Assembly (NCBI GenBank): GCA_934254985.1 | Contig: CAKQMS010000006.1 | Coordinates: 60,185-124,184 of the forward strand | Length of the DNA stretch: 64,000 nt | Direction: 5' to 3' | DNA from: an uncultured Prevotella sp. | GTDB lineage: Bacteria > Bacteroidota > Bacteroidia > Bacteroidales > Bacteroidaceae | In this document: piece after piece, positions 8,432-17,337 of the stretch | How positions within the stretch are numbered: position 1 is the first letter of the stretch | How the letters are laid out: each line of letters begins with the position of its first letter | The notes under the pieces: generated by a model | The model's input: only the letters and a program-made list of their open reading frames with translations | Databases searched by the model: none | What the model was told of the DNA's origin: nothing | Program-made: the position numbers and the translations under genes

Positions 8432-10234
8432 TTAATCTATTATTCTTACTCCTCCCTTGTCGGCAGAGCTAACACTCTGAGCATAAGCTCTCAACGCCTT
8501 GCTAACCTGGCGGTTGCGCTTCAATGGCTGCTGTGGACGTGCGGCAAGTTCCTCGTCGCTAAGCTTAACATTGATAGAGCGTGAAGGGATATCAATCTCG
8601 ATGATGTCGCCATCCTTAATCTTTCCGATGTTGCCACCAGCGGCAGCCTCAGGAGAAATATGACCGATGCTGAGTCCTGATGTTCCACCAGAGAATCGTC
8701 CATCGGTAATCAAAGCACACTCCTTGCCAAGGTGACGGCTCTTGATATATGATGTTGGGTAAAGCATCTCCTGCATACCAGGACCACCCTTAGGTCCCTC
8801 GTGGGTTATCACTACGCAGTCGCCACTATTTACCTTGCCACCAAGGATGCCGTCGCAAGCATCTTCTTGTGAGTCGAAGACTACTGCAGGACCAGAGAAA
8901 TGCCATAGGCTTGCGTCTACTCCGGCTGTCTTTACCACACAACCGTCTTGTGCAATATTGCCGAAGAGTACTGCCAATCCACCATCCTTGGTGTAAGCAT
9001 GCTCAATATCACGTATGCAACCATTCTCGCGATCGGTATCAAGGCTTTCCCATTGAGCATCTTGACTACCCATAACAGTAGAGAATCTGCGACCAGGAGC
9101 ACTATGGTAGATTCTATCAGCTTCGGCATCGATAGTATCGCCTGTGATAGAATATTTAGCAATAGCATCGCCAAGAGTCATTCCGTCTACACGCTGAGCC
9201 TCGGTATGTAGGAGTCCACCCTTCTGCAATTCGCCAAGAATACCGAGAATACCACCTGCTCTGCCACACTCCTGAACGCTATATTTCTGAGTGTTAGGAG
9301 CCAACTTGCAAAGGCAAGGCACCTTGCGGCTAAGCTCGTCGATATCTTTCATATTGAAATCAGCGCCTGCTTCTTGAGCCACAGCCAACAAGTGGAGCAC
9401 GGTATTGGTGCTACCGCCCATTGCAATATCAAGAGTCATTGCATTGAGGAAAGCGTTGCGTGAAGCTATATTGCGTGGCAATACGCTCTCGTCGCCATCC
9501 TCATAATATGCGAAGGCATTCTTCACAACCTGTCGTGCGGCAGCCTTGAAGAGTTCTATACGATTTTTGTGAGTAGCAAGGATAGTTCCGTTGCCAGGAA
9601 GCGAAAGACCAATAGCCTCGGTAAGCGAGTTCATGGAGTTGGCGGTAAACATACCCGAGCAACTACCACAACCCGGACAAGCGCAACTTTCTATTTCCTT
9701 TAGCTCGTCGTCAGAAACTTCCTTGTCGGCACCCTTAATCATAGCTGTGATAAGGTCGGCATTCTCGCCTTTCCATCTTCCAGCCTCCATAGGTCCGCCC
9801 GAGCAGAAAACAGTAGGAATATTAAGTCGCATGCTTGCCATGAGCATACCTGGAGTAACCTTGTCGCAATTAGAAATACAAATCATTGCGTCGGCCTTAT
9901 GGGCATTAACCATGTATTCCACAGAGTCGGCAATAATATCACGCGAAGGCAAAGAATAAAGCATGCCATCGTGTCCCATGGCAATACCATCATCAATAGC
10001 GATAGTATTGAATTCTGCAGCGTAGCAGCCCATGGCTTCTATTTCCTTCTTTACAATCTGACCTATTTCATGCAGGTGGGTATGTCCTGGAACAAACTGT
10101 GTGAACGAGTTGACAATAGCAATAATAGGTTTGCCAAACTGTTCGTGTTTCATACCTGCGGCCACCCATAGTGCGCGCGCTCCTGCCATTCGTCTGCCCT
10201 CTGTGCAGACAGCACTTCTCAATTGGTGTTTCAT
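8432..10234 (-). CDS. ilvD: Dihydroxy-acid dehydratase
   Basis: This iron-sulfur enzyme dehydrates 2,3-dihydroxyisovalerate or the methylvalerate analogue to the 2-oxoacids. It has 600 aa from the ATG at 10234 ([16 protein letters not shown], the usual family start). An upstream TTG at 10282 falls inside the promoter and is rejected. The cluster-binding cysteines appear in [10 protein letters not shown] and [17 protein letters not shown]. The C-terminal [11 protein letters not shown] motif is intact. It is the first gene of the ilvD-ilvB-ilvN-thioesterase operon. Confidence 0.96.
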   Translation of the reverse strand: MKHQLRSAVCTEGRRMAGARALWVAAGMKHEQFGKPIIAIVNSFTQFVPGHTHLHEIGQIVKKEIEAMGCYAAEFNTIAIDDGIAMGHDGMLYSLPSRDIIADSVEYMVNAHKADAMICISNCDKVTPGMLMASMRLNIPTVFCSGGPMEAGRWKGENADLITAMIKGADKEVSDDELKEIESCACPGCGSCSGMFTANSMNSLTEAIGLSLPGNGTILATHKNRIELFKAAARQVVKNAFAYYEDGDESVLPRNIASRNAFLNAMTLDIAMGGSTNTVLHLLAVAQEAGADFNMKDIDELSRKVPCLCKLAPNTQKYSVQECGRAGGILGILGELQKGGLLHTEAQRVDGMTLGDAIAKYSITGDTIDAEADRIYHSAPGRRFSTVMGSQDAQWESLDTDRENGCIRDIEHAYTKDGGLAVLFGNIAQDGCVVKTAGVDASLWHFSGPAVVFDSQEDACDGILGGKVNSGDCVVITHEGPKGGPGMQEMLYPTSYIKSRHLGKECALITDGRFSGGTSGLSIGHISPEAAAGGNIGKIKDGDIIEIDIPSRSINVKLSDEELAARPQQPLKRNRQVSKALRAYAQSVSSADKGGVRIID

Positions 10235-10279
10235 AACGTATGGTTTTTTAAGCCCAAATAATCTTTCTATGTTTTCGTG

Positions 10280-10310
10280 CAAAGGTAATCAACATTTATG
10301 TAACAACCAA
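10280..10310 (-). promoter_or_regulatory. ilvD operon promoter
   Basis: Minus-strand TTG (10308-10310), 20-nt spacer and TACCTTTG (10280-10287) match the consensus. Transcription would start near 10273, giving a leader of only about 40 nt, too short for an attenuator. Confidence 0.6.
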
Positions 10311-10435
10311 CAAATAATGATTAAAAATTCAGTTTTAACCACAAATTGATACATAATAAAGGCAAAACGCTTACAATCTATCATTTTATACATACTTATT
10401 TTAGACTTATTATAAGCATGCAAGATTATTTGCTG

Positions 10436-10501
10436 TATGCATAAAGATAAATTTAGAGTATGCATAAAGATAAATTTAGAGTATGCATAAAGATAAGTCT
10501 A
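10436..10501. repeat. 23-bp tandem repeat, 2.7 copies
   Basis: The unit TATGCATAAAGATAAATTTA plus GAG starts at 10436 and 10459, with a partial third copy from 10482. It lies in the 410-bp non-coding gap between the GH51 gene and ilvD, which also holds the ilvD promoter and the GH51 terminator. Confidence 0.9.
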
Positions 10502-10518
10502 CTGCATAAATAAACAAA

Positions 10519-10549
10519 AAATCCTCAAGGCTCATTGCCCTGAGGATTA
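10519..10549 (-). terminator. Terminator of the GH51 gene
   Basis: ATCCTCA/TGAGGAT with a further 3-bp pairing and a short loop is followed on the minus strand by TTTTTTG. It lies about 95 nt after the GH51 stop. Confidence 0.8.
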
Positions 10550-10644
10550 TAATATAAATAGGTGTAGTATAATACAAAATAGGTGTAGTGCAGTATAATA
10601 TCTATAAAAGCATCGCTATAGCGAATGTTGAAACAGAATATCTG

Positions 10645-13215
10645 TTATTTCACCACAACCTTGATTGCGCTCACAGAATATGGAGGCAACGAGAGTGTAG
10701 AACCTTGAAGCTTAGGAGCATTTGCGGCATCGAAATGCTTAACAGCCTTATCGCCAGGCTTACCATAGAAGCCATCAACAGAAAGCTGCGAACCAAAGTC
10801 AATACCAGCAACATCAAGTTCAACGGTTGAAGGCAGAGCGTTTACAACCTTGAGGTAAGCCCGTCCGGTCTTGCTATCCTTAACCACACTTGCTGCCACA
10901 CGGTTCTTCAACGTTGCGTCTACTGCTATCTGCGTCTCCACATAGCTGTCGCCATTGTTTACTGAGAACAGTCGCTGAGTGTGATAGCTTGGAGTGAGCG
11001 TGATATTAGCATTATCGAAGTATATCATGTTAGGATTCCAGTTGTGGTGTCCTTCCTTGCACAATAGCGGAGCATAGCTTGTCATTGTCACCACATCGGC
11101 ATTACGCTCAATATGGCAAAGGTGCATAGCTTCAACAAGTGCCGACTCCATGGTACGTGTGCGCGAAGCCCACTCTCCGAGATATACTTTAGGAGCCTTG
11201 CGGTCGTAGCCATCGTAATAATCCTGATGTGCCATAAACCATCCTGTAGACTCATAATAATGCTCATCGACCATATCGATAACATCAGAATGCTGCTTAG
11301 CAAACTTCCATCCCTCAATATAATCTGACGAAGGATCATGGAATGGGCCTACTGTTCCGCAAACGATGATGTTAGGATATTTAGCTTTTATAGCCTTGCA
11401 TATCATGAGATAGCGGTCTTCGAAGTCGGTAGAGATAAGGTCTTCGTTGCCCACTCCAACATACTTCAGATTGAAAGGAGCAGGATGACCGGCATCGGCA
11501 CGCATTTTCGCCAATTTGCTTGTTGCAGGGTCGCCATTAGCCCACTCTATCATATCAAGGATTTCTTGGCAATAAGCAGGCATCTCCGACATAGGAATGC
11601 CACCCTGCTGACCACCATAGCCTTCGGCATTAGCTCTTGAATTCTGACAAGGCACACCTGCAGCCAATACAGGCAGAGGCTCTGCGCCCATATCCTCGCA
11701 CATCTGGAAATACTCATAGAATCCAAGTCCGCGAGTCTGATGATAGTTCCAAATATTCTTATCAGGCTTACGGTCTTGCCAAGGACCAATGGTATGGTTC
11801 CAATGATAAATATTGTCAATACCCTGACCATGGCTCATGCAGCCGCCAGGGAATCTCACAAACTTAGGCTTTAGCTCGGCAATAGCTTCAGCAAGATCCT
11901 TGCGCAGTCCGTGTCCCTTGTAGGTATCGTGAGGGAATAGCGATATCATGTCGAGTGCCACAGTAGCATCCTTCTTGCCAGCCACCACCAATCGGCAGTT
12001 TACAGCCTTATCGCCATACATCTTTGTGCGCTTCTTGTTTGCGGTATTTAGCGCAAGGGTATATCGTTGCCACTCCTTGCCTACTATCTTAAGCTTACCC
12101 TCAGCCATCACGTTGCCATCTTCAGCAACCAATGCCACGCTGAGTTCCTTTTTCTCGCCCGAGATGTTGCGAGCATAGATAGAGAAATCGTATGCAGCAC
12201 CACGGTCTACGATGCCATCCCATCCCTCGTTATACAAGGTATCGGCAGCAATCACGGCATAATGAGGATTGTTCTTGCTCAAAGGATTTTCGGTAGCTAT
12301 TCTGATAGGAGCATTGCTCTTCCATGCTGTTATGGCACTCCATCCCTTATGGTCAGCACTTGTATATTCGAAGTCGCGATTCTGCACAAGTTCGGCATAT
12401 AGTCCGCCATCGGCAGCATAGCTGATATCTTCGAAGAACACACCAATAAGCTTATCCGAAATAGCCTTGCTCTTAGCGGCATCCACATTGAGCTTTGCCT
12501 TCACCACCTTTGGCAATGAAGCAAAACGCTTGTTGTCGTCGCGCATAGTTTCGCTACTCTTGGCAGCATCATTAGCAAGAGCATCGAAATGAGCCAACAC
12601 ATAGTCGAGATGCAACTTTGGCACCTCAAACAGATTACCCTCCAAATGTTTGCCATCAACGGTAGCAGTATCGCGCATCCATGCAATATCCTCTATGGTG
12701 CTTGCATCCTCAGCTTCCTTAAAACGTCGGAAGTCGGCAGAAGCCTGCACATAGCGGTTGCCTTTGGCTGATTTCATATAAATGTCGAAAGTTCCATCGT
12801 CCATCTGGAATGCTATTGGCTTAGCCACTCCCTTTACCGACATTTTTGGATAGTCTTGCGGACGCCATGTCACAAGGTCGTCGCTATAAGCGGCAGCAAA
12901 ACATGGAGCATAATTATTCACAGCCCACACCGCACGCCATGTACCATCGTTGGCATGCACCACATAAGGGTCGTACATTCTCTTCTCCTGTCCCCATTGC
13001 GAATAGTCAGAAGAGCAAAGTTGCCCTATATGTTGCCAAGTCTGTTTTTCGTCGAGGTAAGCCACGTGTAGTCCGTCTTTATCGCCTGGGGAATAAACGA
13101 ATATCTGGCATACGGTATCGTTGCCTGCCACCTCTATCGATGGTGCCATGCGTTGTGCCATTGCCGTTGAAGCCATTGAAAGCATGGCTATAGAAAAGAG
13201 AATGCTTTTTTTCAT
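10645..13215 (-). CDS. Secreted GH51 alpha-L-arabinofuranosidase with N-terminal propeller-like domain
   Basis: This is a probable exo-acting arabinofuranosidase removing arabinose side chains from pectic arabinan or arabinoxylan. It has 856 aa. A signal peptide (MKKSILFSIAMLSMASTAMA) precedes a region to about residue 165 with GH43/propeller-like blades (YDPYVVHANDGTWRAVWA, SDDLVTW). A carbohydrate-binding-like beta domain follows (about 240-440). The GH51 barrel contains KFVRFPGGCMSHG, the acid/base Glu in VGVGNEDLIS and the nucleophile Glu in YLGEWASRT. The arabinofuranosidase C-terminal sandwich ends the protein. It has its own promoter (TATCTTTG, 13258-13265) and terminator, and no PUL regulator or SusCD is adjacent. 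Confidence 0.9.
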   Translation of the reverse strand: MKKSILFSIAMLSMASTAMAQRMAPSIEVAGNDTVCQIFVYSPGDKDGLHVAYLDEKQTWQHIGQLCSSDYSQWGQEKRMYDPYVVHANDGTWRAVWAVNNYAPCFAAAYSDDLVTWRPQDYPKMSVKGVAKPIAFQMDDGTFDIYMKSAKGNRYVQASADFRRFKEAEDASTIEDIAWMRDTATVDGKHLEGNLFEVPKLHLDYVLAHFDALANDAAKSSETMRDDNKRFASLPKVVKAKLNVDAAKSKAISDKLIGVFFEDISYAADGGLYAELVQNRDFEYTSADHKGWSAITAWKSNAPIRIATENPLSKNNPHYAVIAADTLYNEGWDGIVDRGAAYDFSIYARNISGEKKELSVALVAEDGNVMAEGKLKIVGKEWQRYTLALNTANKKRTKMYGDKAVNCRLVVAGKKDATVALDMISLFPHDTYKGHGLRKDLAEAIAELKPKFVRFPGGCMSHGQGIDNIYHWNHTIGPWQDRKPDKNIWNYHQTRGLGFYEYFQMCEDMGAEPLPVLAAGVPCQNSRANAEGYGGQQGGIPMSEMPAYCQEILDMIEWANGDPATSKLAKMRADAGHPAPFNLKYVGVGNEDLISTDFEDRYLMICKAIKAKYPNIIVCGTVGPFHDPSSDYIEGWKFAKQHSDVIDMVDEHYYESTGWFMAHQDYYDGYDRKAPKVYLGEWASRTRTMESALVEAMHLCHIERNADVVTMTSYAPLLCKEGHHNWNPNMIYFDNANITLTPSYHTQRLFSVNNGDSYVETQIAVDATLKNRVAASVVKDSKTGRAYLKVVNALPSTVELDVAGIDFGSQLSVDGFYGKPGDKAVKHFDAANAPKLQGSTLSLPPYSVSAIKVVVK

Positions 13216-13257
13216 CTGTTAGATAGTTTTTGTGTAACTGCTTTAATATCTCTTTTG

Positions 13258-13288
13258 CAAAGATAAAGGAAATAGTGTAATTATCAAA
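13258..13288 (-). promoter_or_regulatory. GH51 gene promoter
   Basis: Minus-strand TTTG (13285-13288), a 19-nt spacer and TATCTTTG (13258-13265), about 45 nt before the ATG. Confidence 0.6.
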
Positions 13289-13326
13289 GAATTAAGTGTA
13301 GAATTTACAAAGATTATAAATAAAAA

Positions 13327-13358
13327 ACGAGGTGAGCGCATCGCTGCGACCACCTCGT
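13327..13358 (-). terminator. Terminator after the 2-oxoacid oxidoreductase operon
   Basis: ACGAGGTG/CACCTCGT forms an 8-bp stem around a GCGCATCGCTGCGA core, followed on the minus strand by TTTTTTATTTAT. A second hairpin with the same core lies at 13367-13397. Confidence 0.75.
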
Positions 13359-13403
13359 TATAATCGGAGACTAAGCGCATCGCTGCGATCAGCCTCGTGT
13401 AAA

Positions 13404-13451
13404 CTTGGGGGTTGAGAGAGAGTATTTTAGAAAAAATACGTCTGTCCCCCA
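13404..13451. repeat. Composite hairpin downstream of the oxidoreductase operon
   Basis: TTGGGGG pairs with CCCCCA and, inside, GTATTTT pairs with AAAATAC. It lies 40 nt past the last gene of the operon and may be a first terminator or an RNA-stabilising structure. Confidence 0.5.
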
Positions 13452-13490
13452 CACATAAGAGTTACAAAAATCAAGTATATATTACATGTA

Positions 13491-14036
13491 TCACTGAATT
13501 GTCTTTACGAGTTTCATACCCTCGCTCACAGCCTCCATATTCAATGGAATAAGACCATGGTGGCGTTCAGGCAAACTCTTATAGAGAGCCTTGTTAAGGC
13601 CGTCGGTACTAACCACAGGGCATACGCCAAGCAAAGCACCAAGCACAATCATGTTGAAGACCTTAGAGTTTTTCATCTCTGCAGCCTTGTCCATGGCGTC
13701 TACACGATACACCTTGATGTCGGTGCGTGTAGGAGGATTGATAACACCAAAGCCGTCGTAGATGAGTATGCCACCAGGCTTAACCTTGCTTTCAAACTTG
13801 TCGAGCGAAGGCTGGTTTAAGACTATAGCCACATCATACTTGCTAAGGATAGGCGAACTGATGCGCTCATCGCTAACGATAACGGTAACATTAGCTGTAC
13901 CGCCACGCTGCTCAGGACCGTATGCAGGCATCCATGTCACCTCTTTATCTTCCATAAGTCCGGAATAGGCAAGAATCTTACCCATAGAGAGAACGCCCTG
14001 TCCTCCGAAGCCGGAAATTATAATTTCTGTTTTCAT
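13491..14036 (-). CDS. 2-oxoacid:ferredoxin oxidoreductase, gamma subunit
   Basis: This subunit belongs to a complex that oxidatively decarboxylates 2-oxoacids to acyl-CoA, reducing ferredoxin. The 181-aa protein has the gamma-family start EIIISGFGGQGVLSMGKIL, the PAYGPEQRGGTANVTVIVSDERI segment split around the active face, and LNQPSLDKF. Its ATG overlaps the stop of the beta subunit by 4 bp (ATGA), so translation is coupled. The substrate (2-oxoglutarate, branched-chain 2-oxoacids or other) cannot be settled from sequence. Database names for close relatives use Vor or Kor. Confidence 0.88.
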   Translation of the reverse strand: MKTEIIISGFGGQGVLSMGKILAYSGLMEDKEVTWMPAYGPEQRGGTANVTVIVSDERISSPILSKYDVAIVLNQPSLDKFESKVKPGGILIYDGFGVINPPTRTDIKVYRVDAMDKAAEMKNSKVFNMIVLGALLGVCPVVSTDGLNKALYKSLPERHHGLIPLNMEAVSEGMKLVKTIQ

Positions 14037-14800
14037 ACGTCCAATGTGTTTTTAAGATCACCCTTTACATATTTCTCAAACATGTGCTCCTTCATCCACT
14101 CGTTAGCCTTAACAGGCGAGAGTTTCCAACCACTATTACATGTGGCAACAATCTCTACGAGCGAAGAGCCCTTGCCCTGCATAGAAGCTTCGAAGGCTTT
14201 GCGGATGGCAGCCTTGGCTTTGCGGATAGAAGCCACCGACTCTACGCTCTGACGAGTAACGTAGCATGTACCCTCAAGATGTGAAGCCAGTTCGGTGATG
14301 TTGAGTGGATAACCATGAAGTTCAGGGTCGCGACCATAAGGACAAGTAGCTGTCTTCTGACCGATAAGCGTTGTTGGCGCCATCTGACCTCCAGTCATAC
14401 CATAGATAGCGTTATTAATGAAGATCATGGTGATGTTTTCACCACGGTTCAGCGCATGAATAGTCTCGCAAGTACCAATACATGCCAAGTCGCCATCGCC
14501 CTGGTATGTGAATACCAAGCGGTCTGGCCATAGGCGCTTCACGGCAGTAGCCAATGCAGGTGCACGACCATGAGCAGCTTCCTGCCAGTCGATGTCGAGA
14601 TAGCGGTAAGCAAACACGGCACATCCCACAGGACATACGCCTACTGTCTTCTCCTGCATTGCCATCTCTTCAATAACCTCGGCAACAAGTTTGTGAACAA
14701 CTCCATGAGAACATCCCGGGCAATAGTGCATCGGAGTGTCGTTCATCAATTCCGGCTTTTTGTATACCAGATTCTCTGGTGATATAATATCGTTTGCCAT
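14033..14800 (-). CDS. 2-oxoacid:ferredoxin oxidoreductase, beta (ThDP-binding) subunit
   Basis: This 255-aa subunit binds thiamine diphosphate and carries the catalytic electron path to ferredoxin. It shows HYCPGCSHGVVHKL (cysteine motif), GRAPALATAVKRLWPD, and the ThDP GDGD...N motif (YQGDGDLACIGTCE, FINNAIYGMTGGQMAPTT). It starts one base after the alpha subunit stop. The QMAPTTLIGQ loop is typical of 2-oxoglutarate and branched-chain oxidoreductases. Confidence 0.9.
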   Translation of the reverse strand: MANDIISPENLVYKKPELMNDTPMHYCPGCSHGVVHKLVAEVIEEMAMQEKTVGVCPVGCAVFAYRYLDIDWQEAAHGRAPALATAVKRLWPDRLVFTYQGDGDLACIGTCETIHALNRGENITMIFINNAIYGMTGGQMAPTTLIGQKTATCPYGRDPELHGYPLNITELASHLEGTCYVTRQSVESVASIRKAKAAIRKAFEASMQGKGSSLVEIVATCNSGWKLSPVKANEWMKEHMFEKYVKGDLKNTLDV

Positions 14801-14801
14801 T

Positions 14802-15881
14802 TTACAGTTTCTCCTTTAATGCGTTAACGATTTCCTCGGGCTCAGGGACAATACCTCCAAGACGTCCGAAATGTTCTACTTTCTCTTCGCCATTGATAGC
14901 CAGGCGCACGTCCTCAACCATCTGTCCGGCGTTGATTTCTACTACGAGCACACCCTTCTTGCCACGAGCTGCCTCAGCAATCTGCTGTGATGGGAAAGGC
15001 CAAAGAGTGATAGGACGGAACAATCCAACCTTCAGTCCCTCTTTGTGTGCCAATTCGATAGCCTTTTCAGAGATTCGTGCTGCACTTCCGAAGCTCACGA
15101 TAAGATAGTCTGCATCTTCGCAGCCTGTTGCTTCATAGCGCACCTCATTATCTCTGATTTGCTGATATTTAGCCTGCAAGTGCAAGTTGCGTTGCTCCAT
15201 TACCTCAGGCTTCAGTTCGAGCGAAGTTATTACATTAGGCTCACGGTCTTTAGTGCGACCGATAGTAGCCCAAGGATACAACTGTCGTATCTCCTCCTCT
15301 GTCTTGCGAGGCTTGTATGGTGGCAACACCACCTTCTCCATCATCTGTCCGATGACGCCATCGCTAAGAATCATAGCAGGGTTACGATATTTGAAAGCCA
15401 ATTCGAAAGCGAGGTCTACGAAGTCTGCCATCTCTTGTACAGAGTTTGGTGCAAGCACAATGACATAGTAGTCGCCATTGCCACCACCACGGGTAGACTG
15501 GAAATAGTCGCTCTGCGAAGGTTGAATAGTACCAAGACCAGGACCGCCACGCTGTACGTTTACAAACACTCCAGGAACCTCAGCACCTGCCATATAGGCA
15601 ATGCCCTCCTGCATAAGTGCCACACCAGGCGACGATGAAGATGTCAACACACGTTTGCCCGCAGCAGCACCACCATAAACCATATTTATTGATGCCACCT
15701 CGCTCTCAGCCTGCAATACCACCATACCGGTAGTTTCCCAAGGTTTGAGCTCAGCCAAGGTTTCGATAACCTCGCTCTGCGGTGTGATAGGATAACCGAA
15801 ATAGCCATCGGCTCCACATCTGATGGCAGCGTGGGCTATGGCCTCGTTACCTTTCATTAGCATTACTTTTTTTTCTGCCAT
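14802..15881 (-). CDS. vorB: 2-oxoacid:ferredoxin oxidoreductase, alpha subunit (VorB/KorA-like)
   Basis: This is the 359-aa alpha subunit with the substrate and CoA-binding domains. The ATG at 15881 (MAEKKVMLMKGNEAIA) is chosen because the longer frame runs into the upstream ferredoxin gene. Motifs include GADGYFGYPITPQSEV, VLTSSSSPGVALMQEG and VNVQRGGPGLGTIQPSQSDYF split over a loop. The C-terminal domain II (ADYLIVSFGSAARISEKAI) is complete. It lies 4 bp after the ferredoxin-like subunit. Proteins of this length are commonly annotated as 3-methyl-2-oxobutanoate dehydrogenase VorB, and the true substrate is open. Confidence 0.88.
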   Translation of the reverse strand: MAEKKVMLMKGNEAIAHAAIRCGADGYFGYPITPQSEVIETLAELKPWETTGMVVLQAESEVASINMVYGGAAAGKRVLTSSSSPGVALMQEGIAYMAGAEVPGVFVNVQRGGPGLGTIQPSQSDYFQSTRGGGNGDYYVIVLAPNSVQEMADFVDLAFELAFKYRNPAMILSDGVIGQMMEKVVLPPYKPRKTEEEIRQLYPWATIGRTKDREPNVITSLELKPEVMEQRNLHLQAKYQQIRDNEVRYEATGCEDADYLIVSFGSAARISEKAIELAHKEGLKVGLFRPITLWPFPSQQIAEAARGKKGVLVVEINAGQMVEDVRLAINGEEKVEHFGRLGGIVPEPEEIVNALKEKL

Positions 15882-15885
15882 AGTG

Positions 15886-16116
15886 CTATTCCTCCATCTT
15901 TTTCTTGTATACGGTAATACATCCGTCTGGGCACACGATAGCGCAACTTGCACATCCTATGCAGTCGTCGCCAGTTTGCTCCACGTATGGATATCCATGT
16001 ACGTTGACTTTTTTTGGTGCCAACGCAATAACGTTTTTAGGGCAAGCCACCACGCACAATTGGCAGCCCTTACATCTGTCGCTATTAACGACTATGGCAC
16101 CCTTGATCTTTACCAT
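15886..16116 (-). CDS. 2x[4Fe-4S] ferredoxin-like delta subunit
   Basis: This 76-aa protein carries two clusters, CKGCQLCVVACP and CIGCASCAIVCP, and transfers electrons from the oxidoreductase core to ferredoxin. It is the first cistron of the four-subunit enzyme and starts 60 bp after the small TPR gene. A weak hairpin (GGGAAGTTG/CAACTCCC, 16145-16175) in that gap could tune read-through. Confidence 0.9.
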   Translation of the reverse strand: MVKIKGAIVVNSDRCKGCQLCVVACPKNVIALAPKKVNVHGYPYVEQTGDDCIGCASCAIVCPDGCITVYKKKMEE

Positions 16117-16176
16117 AATGATTATTGTTTAAGTTTAGTTAATAGGGAGTTGCGGTTAAAAGGCTACAACTTCCCA

Positions 16177-16374
16177 TTATGGGTTATAAGCGTCTTTATG
16201 ATAGAAATTGAGAATATCCTCGAGCATCGCCTTTGCATGAAGCGCAGGCGACTCGGGATCAATTTCTATAGCCTCCAAGTAGCAGTCGATGGCATGTTTC
16301 CAATCGCCTTTCTTGCGATATTCGTTGCCACGCTCATACCACTCAGCGGCAGTCAGAGTTTCGTTGTTTTCCAT
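16177..16374 (-). CDS. Small TPR protein linked to the oxidoreductase genes
   Basis: This 65-aa protein is almost a single tetratricopeptide repeat (AAEWYERGNEYRKKGDWKHAIDCYLEAIEIDP split by the turn) plus a short acidic helix and tail. It has no signal peptide. It lies between folD and the ferredoxin subunit on the same strand, an arrangement I recall in other Bacteroidales, so it may act as an assembly or protein-interaction factor for the complex. That role is inference only. Confidence 0.8.
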   Translation of the reverse strand: MENNETLTAAEWYERGNEYRKKGDWKHAIDCYLEAIEIDPESPALHAKAMLEDILNFYHKDAYNP

Positions 16375-16443
16375 AAATTACTGTTGCGACCAATCTCTCT
16401 TTGGCCGTTCGGCATTAGCCTTTTTATTTCAAAGAAAAGAGTC

Positions 16444-17319
16444 TTATGCCTTTTTGCCCTTAGCTGCAAGAAGGGTATTCTTCATGAGCGAGCATATTGT
16501 CATAGGGCCAACACCTCCTGGCACAGGAGTGATGAACGAGCATTTCTCTGCCACCTCATCAAACTTCACGTCGCCATTAAGTCTGTATCCGCTCTTGCGG
16601 GTAGCATCAGGCACACGAGTTGTACCTACGTCGATGATTACGGCTCCTGGCTTCACCATGTCGGCAGTAACGAAGTCTGGTTTGCCAATAGCAGCGATGA
16701 TGATGTCAGCCTCTTGGCATTCCTTCTTCAAATCGCGCGAATGCGAATGGCATACAGTAACCGTAGCGTCGCCATATTGCTTCTGCATCATGAGCTGTGC
16801 CATAGGCTTGCCCACGATATTTGAGCGTCCCAACACCACACACTTCTTGCCACTTGTCTCTATATTATAATATTGTAGAAGGGTTATTATACCCAACGGA
16901 GTGGCAGAAATGAAACATGGCAAACCAATAGCCATGCGTCCCACATTGACAGGATGGAAACCGTCTACATCTTTATTATAGTCGATAGCCATAATAATCT
17001 TCTGCTCGTCGATATGCTTAGGCAAAGGAAGCTGCACGATGAAGCCATCTACATCAGCATCCTTGTTTAGCTTGTCTACACAAGCAAGGAGCTCCTCCTC
17101 TGTCACATCAGCCTCGTAGCGGATGAGTGTCGACTTAAAGCCACATTGCTCGCAAGCGATGACCTTGTTTTTCACGTATGTCTCGCTGCCACCATCGTGA
17201 CCCACGAGTACTGCTGCCAAGTGTGGGCGCTTGCCGCCACCGGCAACGATATTCTCTACTTCCTGTGCTATCTGAGCCTTTATGGCTGTAGCAGTAGCTT
17301 TTCCGTCAATGAGTTGCAT
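16444..17319 (-). CDS. folD: Bifunctional methylenetetrahydrofolate dehydrogenase/cyclohydrolase
   Basis: This enzyme interconverts 5,10-methylene-THF, methenyl-THF and 10-formyl-THF for purine and formyl-Met synthesis. The 291-aa protein has the signature [14 protein letters not shown] with the catalytic Lys, the substrate loop [15 protein letters not shown], the conserved [14 protein letters not shown], the Rossmann [13 protein letters not shown] and the closing PGGVGPMT. It starts 18 bp after ffh and is probably co-transcribed with it. Confidence 0.95.
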   Translation of the reverse strand: MQLIDGKATATAIKAQIAQEVENIVAGGGKRPHLAAVLVGHDGGSETYVKNKVIACEQCGFKSTLIRYEADVTEEELLACVDKLNKDADVDGFIVQLPLPKHIDEQKIIMAIDYNKDVDGFHPVNVGRMAIGLPCFISATPLGIITLLQYYNIETSGKKCVVLGRSNIVGKPMAQLMMQKQYGDATVTVCHSHSRDLKKECQEADIIIAAIGKPDFVTADMVKPGAVIIDVGTTRVPDATRKSGYRLNGDVKFDEVAEKCSFITPVPGGVGPMTICSLMKNTLLAAKGKKA

Positions 17320-17337
17320 AGTATAGTTTTGTTTCCT

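Noticed and set aside
10289-10393. 34-codon ORF with Leu/Ile run before ilvD as a possible leader peptide
   Set aside because: The ilvD promoter lies over and after its end, and no terminator hairpin lies between it and ilvD.
10436-10501. Possible CRISPR array
   Set aside because: Units are directly adjacent, with no spacers and no cas genes.
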